A stretch of 64,000 nt of DNA from Cyprinodon diabolis (Eukaryota > Chordata > Actinopteri > Cyprinodontiformes > Cyprinodontidae): positions 34,969,317-35,033,316 of the forward strand of contig CM060082.1 of the NCBI GenBank assembly GCA_030533445.1, written 5' to 3'. Positions 44,938 through 58,010 of the stretch are shown here, piece after piece (position 1 is the stretch's first letter; each line of letters starts with the position of its first letter). The position numbers were made by a program, and so were the translations under genes. A model generated the notes under the pieces. It saw nothing but the letters and a program-made list of their open reading frames with translations, had not been told where the DNA came from and made no database searches.

Positions 44938-47390
44938 GTTGTTCCCACAATAACAACAACAGAGGCTTTGTGGGAAGCTCAGCTGCTCTGTTGCTCCACT
45001 TGACCAATTTCCTCACTTTGTTTTTGTGCATAAACAAGAGAGGAAATATAATCTAAAGAAATAAACAATGGCAGGGTAAACAAAAACATTAAAACCATTG
45101 AAAAAATTGCAATTCTAATCAGTCATAGTGGGAGGAGGTTACTGGTATTTTTGTTTGCAAAGGTTTCAAAAAGTTAAATATTGGGACATCACTGAGATAT
45201 TCAGTTGTATTGTTTCATTTCCTGAAAGAAAATTTAATCTGACTGTGATGTAGAGAAAATTAAAAATATTTGTACAAAGGTATGCCGAAGCTGCAAACCA
45301 TGGAAACCAGAGATAATCCTCTGCCCCCGGTTGTTGCACACTGCCACTCAGCTGGCTGAAAAAACGTTTTTTGAAACTTGATGAGGATGAGTTATTTGTA
45401 TAATTCAAGTACAGCTGTTTTAAAACTATGATTGACGTGTCTCTAAAGTAGACAGCCTAATTAACCAATGCTTTGCTTGCAGAAGCAGAATGACAGAAAC
45501 ATGAAAGCTAAATTCGGCAGGTTTCTTTTAGACTTTTGTTTCAGTTGATCAAATCAGGATGGTAACTTACTTAAGCTGCAAAAGCAACATTCTACAAAGC
45601 CAGGTGAATGGTTTCATTTTGGCTTTATAATCGAAGCACAAGTCGGCTGGAGCTGCATAAAGGAGCTACTGGTGCATTGTCTGTGCAGATGTCAAATTTA
45701 ACTGGTGACATATGGGCTTTCAGATCCTGGAGCACTGCTTCTGCACTTTGTCATAAATCAGTTCTTATGATATAGCCCAAATGTTTTGCTTCGCTTGTCG
45801 AACAGTTGGTTCGCTAAATGTAAAAAAAAAAGGAATCTGGTCCATTTTATTGTTTGCAATCAGTCTTTGCTTTAAAAACCTACCTTTCAGTCACTGACAA
45901 TTCTTTATCTTTATAGGAAAATGTCCCCAAAAAGTTGTCTAACTTGGAGGTCTAACCACCCATTTCTTGGTGGTTGATGTCATATCGAAGAATGAAAACT
46001 CTTGTTTTGCACTGCCTGATCTGAAAATTGTAGCACTAAGTGGTTTCAACATGAGCACGGATCTCACAGAGGTCGTTGGAGCAAATATTTGAACTGGACA
46101 GATGCCAGATGTTTGTGTTTTTTCTTCGGTCACTATGTACTGTATGCTCAGCAGAAAGGGATCTCTGGAGGCTAAAGCAAAGGCACTTCCATGAGATTTC
46201 CATTCGGATAACCCCCCCCATTTTTTTTTTTTTTTTTTTTTTAAGATCTAACTTTGATAAATAATTGTCTCATCAATCTTCTGAGGACCACGAAACATCC
46301 TTTGGGGACAATTTGTTTTACTGAAGGTCGTTCAACCCCCACATCCACATGATTTCACTGGCTTGATATATAGGTGTCCTGTTTGGCTACAGGCTTTTTA
46401 ACGCCTCATGCCCACATGACGAAAAATGAACCCTGATTTGGTCTGAGAATCCTTCCTAATTCTTCAAATCTGATCCAGATTGAGCTACTTCACTGCTATC
46501 TCTGACCAGGACAGACTTTTCATTGTCTTATGCTGAAAAAGAGAGACCTATCCCATTCAGTAATGATGCATGACACCATTCACAGCATAATTAAAAGTGT
46601 AATTTTCACATTAACATCTCTGTGGTGCTTCAGAGCATTCCATTCTTCCACATTGTCCCCTTTGAGTCGTAACATCCTCCTTCCAGCCTTCGCCACATCC
46701 TTTAAATGCTTTTCTGAGAACACAGCCATGACGCTGTGATTTGTAGCTAAGAAATCTCAAACATGTAGTAAATCAGAGTGCAGCCTCCGCATGACTTAAG
46801 CACGCTTATATATTCTGAATAATGCATTTAGTCAGAGACAAAGGAACTCTTGTGTTTTCATATGAAGGAACAAGTACAAGTACATATGAAAAAGCTATGC
46901 AACACTATCCCAAAACTGAATGGTAGCGATTCCCTGTCATGTAAAACAAACTGCTGAGCACACTTTTGACAGAGTTTTCTTGCTGTGGTGTTCAATAAAG
47001 ATGGTTTCATTAGTTTGATACCTCAGAGCTGCCTGACATCACAGCGTGGGTGAACTTCAGAACTTCAAAGCTACCAAACATGTGGACCTTTTTTTCTCTT
47101 GTTTGCTTTTTTTGTGCCCCTGGTTTTAACTCCATTAGGTTTGTTTTCACAGCCAACTAGCTCAAAAATGTTAGCTGGCTTTAAAGGTTCATTATCTGCC
47201 CTCATGGGGACTCAAAGTGTGATGTTTCGGTTTTCACATTGGCTGGGTGGAACTAATAAAAGAAAATAAAGAGTTAAAGAATGAGTTGACCATAATATCA
47301 GTGCTTCAACTAAAGATAATTTGACCGTCTTTTCAATTCATTGATTTATAATCAGATATAAAAAGGTGCACAATTGGATGATTTTTTTTT

Positions 47391-48245
47391 GTAAGGCAAG
47401 GCAAATTTATTTGTATAGCACAATTCAATTCAGTTTATTTATATAGCGCCAATTTACAATACAAGTCATCTCAAGGCACTTTACAGTTCACCAGATCATC
47501 CAGTCAAATTGATTCAAAGTTTTCCATCTAAGGAAAACTAGTTGATTGCATCGACTCATTGACTCAAATACAATCCCTCAAACTAAGCATGCTTGTAGCG
47601 ACAGTAGAGAGGAAAAACTCCCTTTTAACAGGATGAAACCTCCAGCAGAACCAGGCTCAGTGTGAGCGGCTGGGGTTCAATTCAGTACAAAGACAATGCA
47701 AAGTGCTTTACATGATTAAAATATAGGAAAATAAAACAGAATCAAAGCAAGTAGGAAAAAAAATGCAGAAACAAAAAAAGAACATTAAAAACAGTTGCAC
47801 TAAAGAAAATAAAGTTGAACTAATGATGTTTCAGTTGAACTTTTTAACTAGAACTGTCGAAGGCAATCCCAAACAAATGTGTTTTTAGTCTTGATTTAAA
47901 GGAACTCAGGCTTTCCGCACTTTTACAGTTTTCTGGAAGTTTGTTCCAGATAAGTGGAGCATAGGAACTAACTGCTGCTTCTCCATGTTTAGTTCTGGTT
48001 CTAGGTATACAGAGCAGGCTGGAGCCAGAAGACCTGAGTGGTCTGGAGGGTTGATACACTGATAACAAGTCTGTGATGTATTAAAGTGCTAAGCCATTCA
48101 GAGATTTATAGACTAACAGAAGTATTTTAAAGTCTATTCTCTGAGATACAGGGAGCCAAAGTAAGGAATATAGAACTGGGGTGATGTGCTCTACTTTCTT
48201 AGTCTTAGTGAGGACACGGGCAGCAGCGTTCTGGATCAGCTGCAA
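47391..48245 (-). mobile_element. LINE (L2/Rex1-like) fragment interrupted by another LINE
   Basis: The minus strand encodes a degenerate RT C-terminus: RIDFKILLLVYKSLNGLAL, a TAA, then SVYQPSRPLRSSGSSLL, APLIWNKLPENCKSAESLSS and FKSRLKTHLF (47844-48240). The 3'UTR runs down to GTATAGCACAATTCAGT, with a GGCAA tail at about 47393-47402. A second LINE end is inserted at about 47420-47680. Confidence 0.75.
47420..47680 (-). mobile_element. Truncated copy of the 11.6-kb L2 family, nested
   Basis: The text CAGTTTATTTATATAGCGCC, CATCTCAAGGCACTTTACAG, TCACCAGATCATCCAG, AAGCATGCTTGTAGCGACAG and CCAGGCTCAGTGTGAGCGGC is the L2 3' region, cut after GGGGTTCAA. The host text AGCAC-AATTCA-GTACAAAG is split by it, and AATTCA words flank both sides as the likely target duplication. 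It is younger than the LINE fragment that contains it. Confidence 0.75.
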
Positions 48246-48596
48246 TTACTGCTGAAACAATTACTCATATTAATTGTGATTAATGAAACAATCTTCAACT
48301 AATTTAGTAATGGATTAATCTGGTGTATAGAGACTCTAAAACATGTCTTTAGCTGACAGAGCAACCCATTTAGAGCAGCAATTGTAAAAATTGTAAAAGA
48401 TTATATAAACATTTTTCCATTTAGGATTAAAAACAACTTTTTCATCTGTCAATATGTTCAATCCAGAAAGTTTCACCTGGTTTAATGTAGTAAAACAAAT
48501 CTTTAAGGAACCATTCGCTATCCAATTATTAATGAATTAATTGAAAAAATAATTAGAGATGAATCGATTTGCAAAATAATCGTTAGTTGCAGCCCT
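48246..48596. mobile_element. hAT-like MITE, copy 1
   Basis: The right end CGTTAGTTGCAGCCCTA and the interior (GAGACTCTAAAACATGTCTT, TAGCTGACAGAGCAACCC, GATTTGCAAAATAATCG) match copy 2 at 48981-49309. The left end is not cleanly preserved where it meets the LINE fragment. The TAGGGCTGCAACTAACG end is very common in fish hAT-type MITEs. Confidence 0.65.
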
Positions 48597-48980
48597 AGTT
48601 TTTGTTTTTACTGTGGCAATTGAGGAGTTCTTAATATAGCTTATTTTCTGACAAAGAAGAGATATTTACTTTGAATGCAAAATGTCTATATTTCATAGTC
48701 TTGACTTGATTGCTGTTCCCAGTGAGTTGATTCTTAAAGCGAATGGCGTGATTTAGAGTCTGTATTCTGAAGCTTATAATTACAATAGTTAAAATTCATC
48801 ACAATAATGATTGATGATGATGATTAAAACAATTCAGGGTTTTAATCCTAAACAATCAGACAAAATAAAAATGGAAATTAGAGTTGCACAAACTATTCAT
48901 TCAATATCCCCTCATTGGCTCTGCTCACTTAATCTAGCAATCCAGACTGATAATGAGTAGCACTCAGGTCTACGTCCACC

Positions 48981-49309
48981 TAGGGGTGAAACAATTAATC
49001 GGATTAATCATTAACTGGAGTGTAGAGACTCTAAAATACGTCTTTAGCTGACAGAAAAGTCCACCTTGAGCAGCAATTATACCAAAATTGTAAAGAGAAA
49101 TGTGTAAACATTTTGTATTTAAGATGAAAATCTTTTTTGTCTGTCAATATACTCTATCCAGAACTCCTCAAGTGGAAAATATTTATTTTCACTTAGTTTA
49201 TTTTCGCAAAAAGTCATCTTTAAGGAAGCTTTTTCTATCCGATCATTAATCAATTAGTTGTAATTGACAAATTAATCGATTTGCAAAATAAACGTTAGTT
49301 GCAGCCCTA
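48981..49309. mobile_element. hAT-like MITE, copy 2
   Basis: Starts TAGGGGTGAAACAATTAATC and ends GTTAGTTGCAGCCCTA. The flanking octamers CGTCCACC (48973-48980) and AGTCTACC (49310-49317) agree at six of eight positions, consistent with an aged 8-bp hAT duplication. Outside these, CCAGACTGATAATG (48942-48955) and its exact inverse (49318-49331) flank the MITE, so it sits in the loop of an older palindrome. Confidence 0.7.
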
Positions 49310-51734
49310 AGTCTACCCATTATCAGTCTGGGACTGTTCCGATCTAAACGGTTTGGGGAAAGGACTGATGTTCAGCCTGATAGAAAAGCTAGAGCGACTG
49401 CCGACCAGAGTTTGGTTTTAGCCAATCATGGTAGCCAATGGAATAGCAGCAGATGCCATGAGAAACCACAACTACCTGCTCTTTTTTATGTTCTTACTGT
49501 TCCTCATTCAAAGATGCGATGCTGGATTCTGACAAACCGCATTGATGGCAGCAGCTCCACATACCTCCTCCTTTACTGCTATTTTTGTTTTGGTTCTGCT
49601 GGGGGGTCGGTAGCTTTTGCTTGCGTCAAAGTTTGGGTGATTGTCTGACCTGCTTTCGGCCGGTCTCAAACGGTTGAAGCGGGAGCGGAACAAGCTGAAT
49701 TCTCTGGTGTTTGCAAGCTGAGCTCACTGATACCGCAAGAGTTCATCTCCTAGGCAAAGTTGGAGTTCTGTATTTGAGAAGTCAGTTACTAAATAGATTT
49801 TTTTTTTCTGTATGTGTCAAGCTTTTTTACCGATGCACTCATCACAGCACTGCATGCTTTCCTTATCTTTTAACTCAACAGAACAACATGCTGCTTCCGG
49901 TAAACTGCACCCCAGCATGGCCTTCCTGATACTACTTTAAACAATATAGCGGCTAAAATTCAATTTCTGGGAATGTTCATTGTGGCGTATATGTATAAAA
50001 CTCATGTGACACTACTGTTAGATTTATTCAAACATCATAGAAATGTCCTATTAATAGATAACTCAGTCTTTTACATATATTTGCTTGTGAGATGACGACC
50101 CTGAAAATAAAAATGGATGGCATTACCTACTTAGCTTTTGATTAAGCTAACATTCTTCACCTGAGCTCTTTAGAGCAAGCAAGTATGTTCTTCATATTTT
50201 TGTATGTTGTAATATTGCAAGTATTTTATGCCTGTTTATCTCAAGGAAACGTGCAGAATGTTATGTATTTTTTATATAGTCCTTGTTATCTGTCAAAATC
50301 AGAATCAAATTAAAAATATATTTCAAACAAAAGGTTTCATTTTGTGCATCCCTAAGCAGAATATTTTCTGCATTTTCTTATTATTTTGTTGCATTTTTGC
50401 ACAATTTAGGTTCAGATAGAAAGGAGACTAATGTCTCCCCGTCTGTCTGCAATCTTATAAACAGTTTATTTTTCTAAAAAAAGAAAACAGTGGAGACTGA
50501 GCTGGTCTCTCTGGAGCCACTCTCTGCCCTTGCAATGACGCCGAGGATAAATGCGTTTGTCTCCCATGTCTCCAGTAAGGGTTGTAGAAGGTAATAACAA
50601 AGGCAGAGGTGAGTATTTCCACTAAATACCAGGAGTGGTTCGAGTTCATCTGGCTGCTGCCCTGTAATCGCTGGTCTGGCTGCTGTCTTTTAGAAACCGT
50701 TCCCCATTTGACAGGCAGCTTCAGTGACAGCTTCATAGACTAATTAATGTAGAATGCCACACTCTTCTCATTGCTTTTCCTTTCTCGTCCCTGGGATGTC
50801 GTTTTTACAGCTCACACTGCATGTCAGGCAGTTATAAAAATGGTAATTTGTACCAACTTCTAACGGTTGCAATAACACTATTGCTCCGTCCGTCTGTGAT
50901 TTGAATCGTTAAGTGCTGTTGGCCATCAGATTGTTTCCCCATGTAGAACTTGGGAATCTAGATATTATTGACCAAACTCATAGATGATCTGTTCATTTTG
51001 AGTTATTTTCCCCACAATTTGGCATAAGTTGAGAGCTTTTGAAAACAATTTCTGATTGTTTCTGCTTTTATTATCTTTCATGCTGTTTATTAAATATAAA
51101 AACAAAAGTAAAACGGATGTTTTAATGTTTTATCTGTTTATTTTTGAAGGTGAGGAGAAATTTTGTAAGAAATATCTATATTTTTTACATTACACTAATG
51201 AGAAAAAAACAAACGTTTTTGGTGTAAATAAATGCGGTAATGACTGAAAAAAGGCCACTTTAGGATTCTGGCTGTGATAAATGTAGGATATCAGTAGGAC
51301 TGTATTATGTATCTTAAAAATATTGTCATTGTAGATGAGTTATTAGTGTAACAGAGGATTGTTTTGAGTGCAGTACTTGTTGGTTTTATCTTCCCAAGTG
51401 TAAGAAAATCTAGTATTCAGCCTGTTGTACACAGTCTTAACGGTAGCAGATGCTCAAAAATGACATTACTCTAAAGGCTAAAGGTCATAGAGGGATGGGA
51501 GTTTGGGAAATAAGAGAGGAAACCAGAGGAAAGTACCTGATCATCACAGTATTAATCAATGTAAATCAATTTTGCAAAACCTCCTAATATCGTGTAGCCC
51601 TAACCTTAGGTAATGATGCCTAACATTCACATTATGTTTATACAGCTTTGATTCCTAATTCCTGCTTTTATAAAGCTTTTAACTGACAATACTAATTAAA
51701 CCATGTTTCAGTTTCAATATTGGAGAGCTAGAAA

Positions 51735-51990
51735 TTTCAATTCAACTCAGTTAATTCATATGGGGCCAATTCACAACACATGTCATCTCAAGGCACTTTA
51801 CAGTTCAACCAGATCATACAGTCAAATTGATTCAAAGTTTTCTATCTAAGAAAAAACTGTTGAATGCATTCAATCATTGACTCGAAGGCAATCCCTCACA
51901 CTAAGCATGCTTGTGGCGACAGTGGAGAGGAAAAACTTCCCTTCACAGGAAGAAACCTCCATTAGATCAAGACTCGCTGTGAAGGGAAAG
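51735..51990 (-). mobile_element. Truncated copy of the 11.6-kb L2 family
   Basis: Starts with ATTTCAATTCAACTCAG and holds CATCTCAAGGCACTTTACAG, CAACCAGATCATACAG, AAGCATGCTTGTGGCGACAG and AGGAAGAAACCTCCATTAG. It ends at about 51985. Only the last quarter-kilobase of the 3'UTR is present. Confidence 0.75.
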
Positions 51991-52584
51991 ATTTTAAAAG
52001 TGGCACTCCACCTCCCCCCTCCGTGTGAAGCTACGTCCTCCCCGCAATTTCAAACGCGCATCTCACAGCAAAACTCAGCAAAGCAGAAGGAAGCTGACTA
52101 ACTCAAATGTAAATAAACTATAATATTATTGTGGCTCTCAAGGTAGCATGCTAGGATTGGCAAAACTAACATACATACATACATTTTAGCTCCTTATTTT
52201 TAGTTATAGTTGCCTTACGAGTTTTCTGAAGGGCTTTTGTCAATAATTCCAGCAACAGCAAAAAACCTGCACACAAAGGAGGGACAGATGCATCCGATTG
52301 GTTTTTTCCATTCGGACAGAATGGCAGGGATTGGTTGGAATTTTTAGAGGCTTGCAGCTTTCACAGACGTCTGATTTTTCTTCTTTCCTTTTTCTGAATA
52401 AATAAAGTATTGACTACCCTCAGGATGGAAGAAACATTTCACTCAATATAAGAAAAAGTGTTTCTGAACAGGATTACCAACTAAAGCTTTAACATTTATA
52501 TTTTAACAGCATCAAATGTTTCTTCATTGCCTCCATAATCTATAATGGAGACAGTCTGTCAATCTAAGCACGCAGTTTCCATTT

Positions 52585-52665
52585 CAGAATCAGAATCAAG
52601 TTTATTGCCAAGTAGGTTTGCACTTACAAGGAATTTGACCTGGTGTTGATGGTGCACACAAAAAA

Positions 52666-52705
<40 letters not shown>

Positions 52706-52706
52706 T
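52585..52706 (+). repeat. Retroposon 3' end, A-run and (TA)n microsatellite
   Basis: AATCAAGTTTATTGCCAAGT, AGGTTTGCACTTACAAGGAA and GTTGATGGTGCACACA form a retroposon end also seen near 30455-30505. About 24 A residues and 11 TA units follow (52660-52706). Confidence 0.65.
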
Positions 52707-53214
52707 TAGGGGTGGAACGGTTCACAAAATCCACGGTTCTGTTCAATTCACGGTTTCGTGGTCACGGTTTTCGGTTCGATTCGGTATATGTTGATTGTTA
52801 CACCGAAATCCCATACAAATTTATGAAATTAATGAAAAAATCCCCCAAAAAATAATGGATCGCAATTATTTTAAATGATCCGCGGAAACCCTGGATCATT
52901 TCCGTATGTTTTGCTGCTTTGAATTTAATCATCTCGCGCATGCTCTCTACCATCTCCAAGGGACTCAGAGGGGAGCAGACGGGAGCCACAGTGGAGGCTG
53001 TAGGCTTTGCTTTGAGCAGCCGGTCTGGAGCGCAGCAGGGCGGAGCGCTGACGGAGTATGAGGGATTTCGGGGTTAGCATGACATGTTGGTCATGTTGCT
53101 GTTAGCATAAACAAAACGTGTTGCACAATGCTTGCACACTGTTGCACTTTTATCCACAACTTTCTTTCCGCCGTCATCGTAGGTCACTCTAAATGCAAAG
53201 TGGTCCCATACAGC
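52707..53214 (-). mobile_element. hAT transposon fragment with BED-finger remnant
   Basis: Begins TAGGGGTGGAACGGTTCAC, a hAT-type end, with a GGTT/CGGTTC-rich subterminal part. The minus frame at 53074-53214 reads AVWDHFAFRV, VCKHCATRFVYANSNMTNM. This matches the BED zinc finger at the start of hAT/ZBED transposases (Cys-x2-Cys seen; the His pair is lost after a stop). The rest of the transposase is absent. The fragment is cut at 53214 by another hAT element. Confidence 0.6.
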
Positions 53215-53968
53215 TAGGGCTGGGTATTGTTCAAAAATTTTCGGTTCCGGTACCAATACCGATAACTTCACTTCGATACCGGTTCCTGAACGATACTTTT
53301 TTCGATAGCAGTTTTATAATATCAATTCGAAGAAAAAGAAAATTACACAACATAAAAAAGTACAAATCTTGAGTTTTATTTTAAGCTCTGATTTTTTCAT
53401 TTACATTTTTCCTCTTACATAAAAAAAAAATCAGTGTCTAATATTCACTGTTACATTGTGAGGACCTTTTTACTTAGCAGTTTTCCTTTAGAAAAATTAC
53501 CATGTCTGACAAACAAGCCCATTGAATGGGATCCTACTGACAGAGCACCGCTGGTATGTGGGGGTCTGAGCGGCTCTGACAGAAATATTGGAAGGCAGGA
53601 TGAACTGACTGCACTGATTAAGTTTTCAGGTGGATTTTCACACTTAAAAACATAATAAAACTACTTTATTCCCACTGATCACAGCAAATATAGCTGCAAG
53701 GCAAATAAAGGATAAAGCCGCACTTTTGACTTGGGGGGCATTTTAAAGGGGTTCCACGACACTCGCAACCAGTTCACAACAGATACACATGAACCCTGGC
53801 TGTAGGCGTGACCACCTTTGTATTTTTCCTGGATGACGCAATCAAGTTAAGTGTTACAGCCAATCAACGAAACTTGGTACCGAAAGACGAGGCATGTTTC
53901 GATACTCTGTAGAACCGAAGCATTTCGGTCGGTACCATAAAAGAACCGAAGTTCGGTACCCAGCCCTA
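53215..53968. mobile_element. hAT MITE with 8-bp target duplication
   Basis: The ends TAGGGCTGGGTA and TACCCAGCCCTA are inverted; the subterminal parts are rich in GGTACCG/CGGTTC (TTCGGTTCCGGTACC left, CGGTCGGTACCATAAAAG right). The flanks CATACAGC (53207-53214) and CATACAGT (53969-53976) match at seven of eight positions. The centre (53529-53715) is shared with the unrelated MITE at 10.3-11.1 kb. No transposase is present. Confidence 0.8.
53529..53715 (+). repeat. Segment shared with 10785-10985
   Basis: See the copy at 10785. Here it lies in the middle of a hAT MITE, in the same orientation. The two short open frames over it share the peptide APLVCGGLSGSDR and the end FSHLKT, but no known domain. 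Confidence 0.8.
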
Positions 53969-53976
53969 CATACAGT

Positions 53977-54160
53977 TCAAGCCCCACTCCCACAGACTGC
54001 CACTCTGGGTCCCTGAGCAAAGACCCTTAACCCCACACTGCTCCCTGAGTGCCGCACAATGGCAGCCCAATGCTCCCCAGGGGGATGGGTTAAATACAGA
54101 GATTTAATTTCATTGCTCTGCTCTTGTGACAGTGTAATGACAATAAAAAGCAGAAAACAA
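53977..54160 (+). repeat. SINE fragment
   Basis: Starts at GTTCAAGCCCCAC (box B-like, overlapping the hAT target site), then GGGTCCCTGAGCAAAGACCC, CGCACAATGGCAGCCCAATG, GATGGGTTAAATACAGAG and GTGTAATGACAATAAAAAG. The tRNA-like head with box A is missing. Confidence 0.65.
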
Positions 54161-57100
54161 ATAAACAATGATTTTTAAAGTTTGATTAATGTTGTCAATG
54201 ACACGTTTTTATCTTTGAACCATCTGACAAACAGTGCATAGCAACAGGTGGGTGGGGGGCTCTTTTAGACAGAACAATACTGGACAGCTCCCTAACTTTC
54301 CCTGCCTGATCATTAAAAGTGATTTTTAAGTCTTGCAGTTTTTATACAAATCACTTTTTACTACTGGTATACTTCGATACTGGTAACCAGTTCATGTATT
54401 CTTTATATTTGTGTGCAGAAATGGAAGAGTTTCTCCTGCTTTACTTCAGTGGTGTCTTTGTCTGTTTTGTGTTTTTCACATTTGATCCACTCCTTTAATA
54501 CGTTTTTTTATTACTGTTTTTTTTTTTGTCTCGCTAAAGAGGCATTCCTTAAGGAACACCATGTAGATGCATCAGAGCCTCCTGAGCTTTTCATCGTGTT
54601 GATTCCACTCAGAGGCATCAGGTGTAGCTCTGCGATCCGACTACCATTAGGCGTTTGAGTCATGCCTCTGTGCTCACCAGAGACTGAGTGGAGTTGCTTA
54701 GTCAGAGTTAATCTGCTGCGCAACAAAGAAGGGCAAAATTGTTCTCTCATCTGTTGATGCATCTCGTCTCAGATGAATGCATGATTAAATTTACGGTTCA
54801 GGTAAACTTTGCTCTCAAGTTGGTGGTAATGGTTTTCTTATGGAGAAGTACAGTATGTTTAAAAAAACCTCTGAGATTTACATGAAAACATCCCAGATGG
54901 GTGGAAATGCAACGAAGATGAGATAATGCTGAGGTTTCTGCTCAGTTTAAACTGATATTGGTTCTTTAAACTCAAATTAAAGATTTAAATCTTCCTGTTG
55001 ACTTTATCGAGAACCCAGTTCTGGTTAATTTATCTCTTAAACATTTAATACATTTGCAGTTTTACCCCCATACACAAAAAAATGGTGAAATCATGGAGGT
55101 ACATTCTATAACCACTAAAATTCTAATTGTACCCTCCAGTGGTTTATATTGTACCCTTTAAAAAAATGATGGTTTAAAGTCATTTTGTAAAATTCTGCTT
55201 TTGGAAAACAAATTGATTACTTAACTACGTTACTTACCGTTTACTAGGAGGAGGGTTGTTAGAGTCCCAATCTTTCTTATATTTAACAACTGTACTAGAG
55301 AAACCAGAGAAAACTGTCCAAAAATGTGGATTAAAGGATAACATGGCAACATATTATAATACGGTCAGAAAACTCCTAATATTTAAGGTTTCGTCTTTTA
55401 ACGGTCATTTAACATACATAATGTTCTTTGTTATTATCTTTATTATCTTTATGTTTTTTCATTTCATTGTGAAGTTAACTCTGACTTAAATGGCTTTCGG
55501 GACCTCTATAAAGAAAATAAGTCACTAAATAGAAATGTTAAAGATTTACACAAAGCCTTACTTAGTGTTAATTTACACAAAGTTAGATTTTCTAAATAGC
55601 TTAAAAAAATCAGATCAAGATACATAAACTACTTAATATATTTACCTTGTTTGATTTATTTACAGTAAAGTAATGTGCACTGAGGTATTTTTAAACCATG
55701 GCTTCCAAATTTGGAGCCTCCATGAACCATGTTTAAGCACTAAAAAAATCTACTGTAAACCTCAATCTATACTTTTAAAAGCTCGTAGAATGGACGCAAA
55801 GTTTTGCAAATTAACTGCCTTAACTTATAATAAAGCCAATTTCAGCAAAATAAAAGGCAAATATAAAAAAATAAAATAACCAGGAGCAAGCAAACATACA
55901 CATCTTGGACAAATCTATATATTATTCATGGTCTAGAATCAAATTAATTGATGTATTTCTTTTTTGTGACTTTATAAAACCTTGCAGAAACAGTTTTTTC
56001 TGGGCTAAGATATTTGCTGTAGTTTTTTCTATTGAACATGCTCCACTTTGACACGCTGGAAAATATCTGAATACAATTTGCTCTTTGAAGCCTGGTTCTG
56101 CACAGAGCAGACAACGCAGAGCTGTAAAAACAGCAACAGGTAATTAATGTCTCTGTTCATCTTCCCAGGCGGCATGCTCAGTTCATAAAGTGGCACCTGA
56201 ATGGTGAAAAGCAGCTAATGTAAATGGGTGTGTAAAAGGTGCTTTGAAATACGTGTAGGCTCTCTCTCTACGTCTAGGGAATTTTTTTTCTTAATGTCTC
56301 GCACACATGTTGGTTTGGAGCTACTGCAGGGTGGGTGAGTTCATCGGCCTGCGTGCAGCCACAGTCCTGCAGGTCATCGGACCAAAGGAGGCATTTTAAT
56401 TCAGATTGGAATATAACCACAGATAACTGGGCTAATAGATCTTGCATGCTATTTTTATCGATAGACACCGGCTATGTGTTTTCACTCTGCCATTTCCCAG
56501 AAATTGCTTGGCAGCCAGTCAGTGTACTTTTGTACTTCTGTGTGTTTTTCCTTGAACTTTCTGTTAATGAAGTTTGAATGTTTCTTTCCTCCCTGCGGCA
56601 CAGTTGTTATCAGCATCGGTATTAACTACTTATCTACTCAACACAATTCAACTAAATAGCCCAAAATTGAAAATGCCTCACTTCCTTTGCAGCCGGAGCT
56701 CTTTTTTTTCTCCCAGGGCAGTTAAGGTAGAGGCAATAATGTTTGCTTTTGTGTCGCATCCATCAAAAATGCATCTGGGTTGTTATTTACAGTAAGCTGT
56801 AGTAAGTTGAAGTAATCTTTTCCTGCACATATTTTACTGTGTATATCCACAACTCTACTGCCGGCGTCTGAGTCCATGCAGGCACACTGATTGGTGTATT
56901 TTTATCGGCATGTGTCACCCTGGAGCATTCATATGGATTGCGTCATTTGGCTTTGGTTGGATGGCAGATTTCTGGACCACCGGGGTGTCCTTGTCAGTCT
57001 GTTCACCCAGATACAAACACAACAACACCTTCACTGACCTAAATGATTTATCAGGACATATGCACACAAACCTGATGCACTTTAGCGCGTGTTACTGTTA

Positions 57101-58010
57101 TGTATTGTCTTATGTTCTCCTTTCTGCAGGCGAACAGACGTTCTCTCCCTTTCTGAGACATGTCTTTGGTCACAGCTCTTTGGGGTGTTAAATCTTTAAT
57201 GCGATGGATCATCACAACATTACATGTTGCCCGTGGGGCTGTAGTTAGCTTCTGAAAGAAACTGTATAATACAGGCTGGATTTTTTTTTTCTAACTTGTG
57301 CTATGAGTCACGATAAACTGTTACAATCTGTTCAACCCCTACAGTAACTTCAAACATGAGATCTACAGCAGTCCTCATACAATCAGCAATATTTTCTTTG
57401 CTGCGGTTCAGTCTAAACTGAATTAGCAAATAACAAAACTACTCTCTAGTTTTATCAGCCCTGACGCTATTGGGCCATTCAGAAACTCAAAAATAGATCT
57501 TTACTATATTGGGGAACTCGCCAAACAAAGCACTACCGGGTCATGCCAACAACACTCACCGATGTGAAGACCGTCACGTCATGAAGAGCCCTTAAAGTCG
57601 TCAGCTTTCAGCTGCTTTCAGCTGTTAACTGCATTTTCATTTACCATTAGACTGCACATATTGTAATTACAAAAATAAATTCACTTAATGATGCAGCATC
57701 TGAAAGAAAAAAATCCTTTTTTTGATTTAGTTTTTGGCTGGGTAGGGCTAGATGATCTCAACCACAAATAACATCTATTATTAACATCTGATATTTTTAA
57801 ACTGAATGGCAATATTTATCTTATTCTTTTCTTTCCATAAAAGAATTAGATTAAAATGGATCTCTGCATCTAAGCTTTGTCCCAGATGTCACTGAGGCAC
57901 ATTTTCTGACAAACTGTAGATGAGCATGCCTTGATGTAAGAAATGGCTAAAAACTTTACCTACTGGCGTTCATAGAAGTATGATTACATTTCAATGCAGA
58001 CCATCTAAAT

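Noticed and set aside
56910..57191. Open frame in mmp16 intron 1, considered as a further exon
   Set aside because: No propeptide, catalytic or hemopexin motif and no convincing splice sites; composition is like the neighbouring intron.
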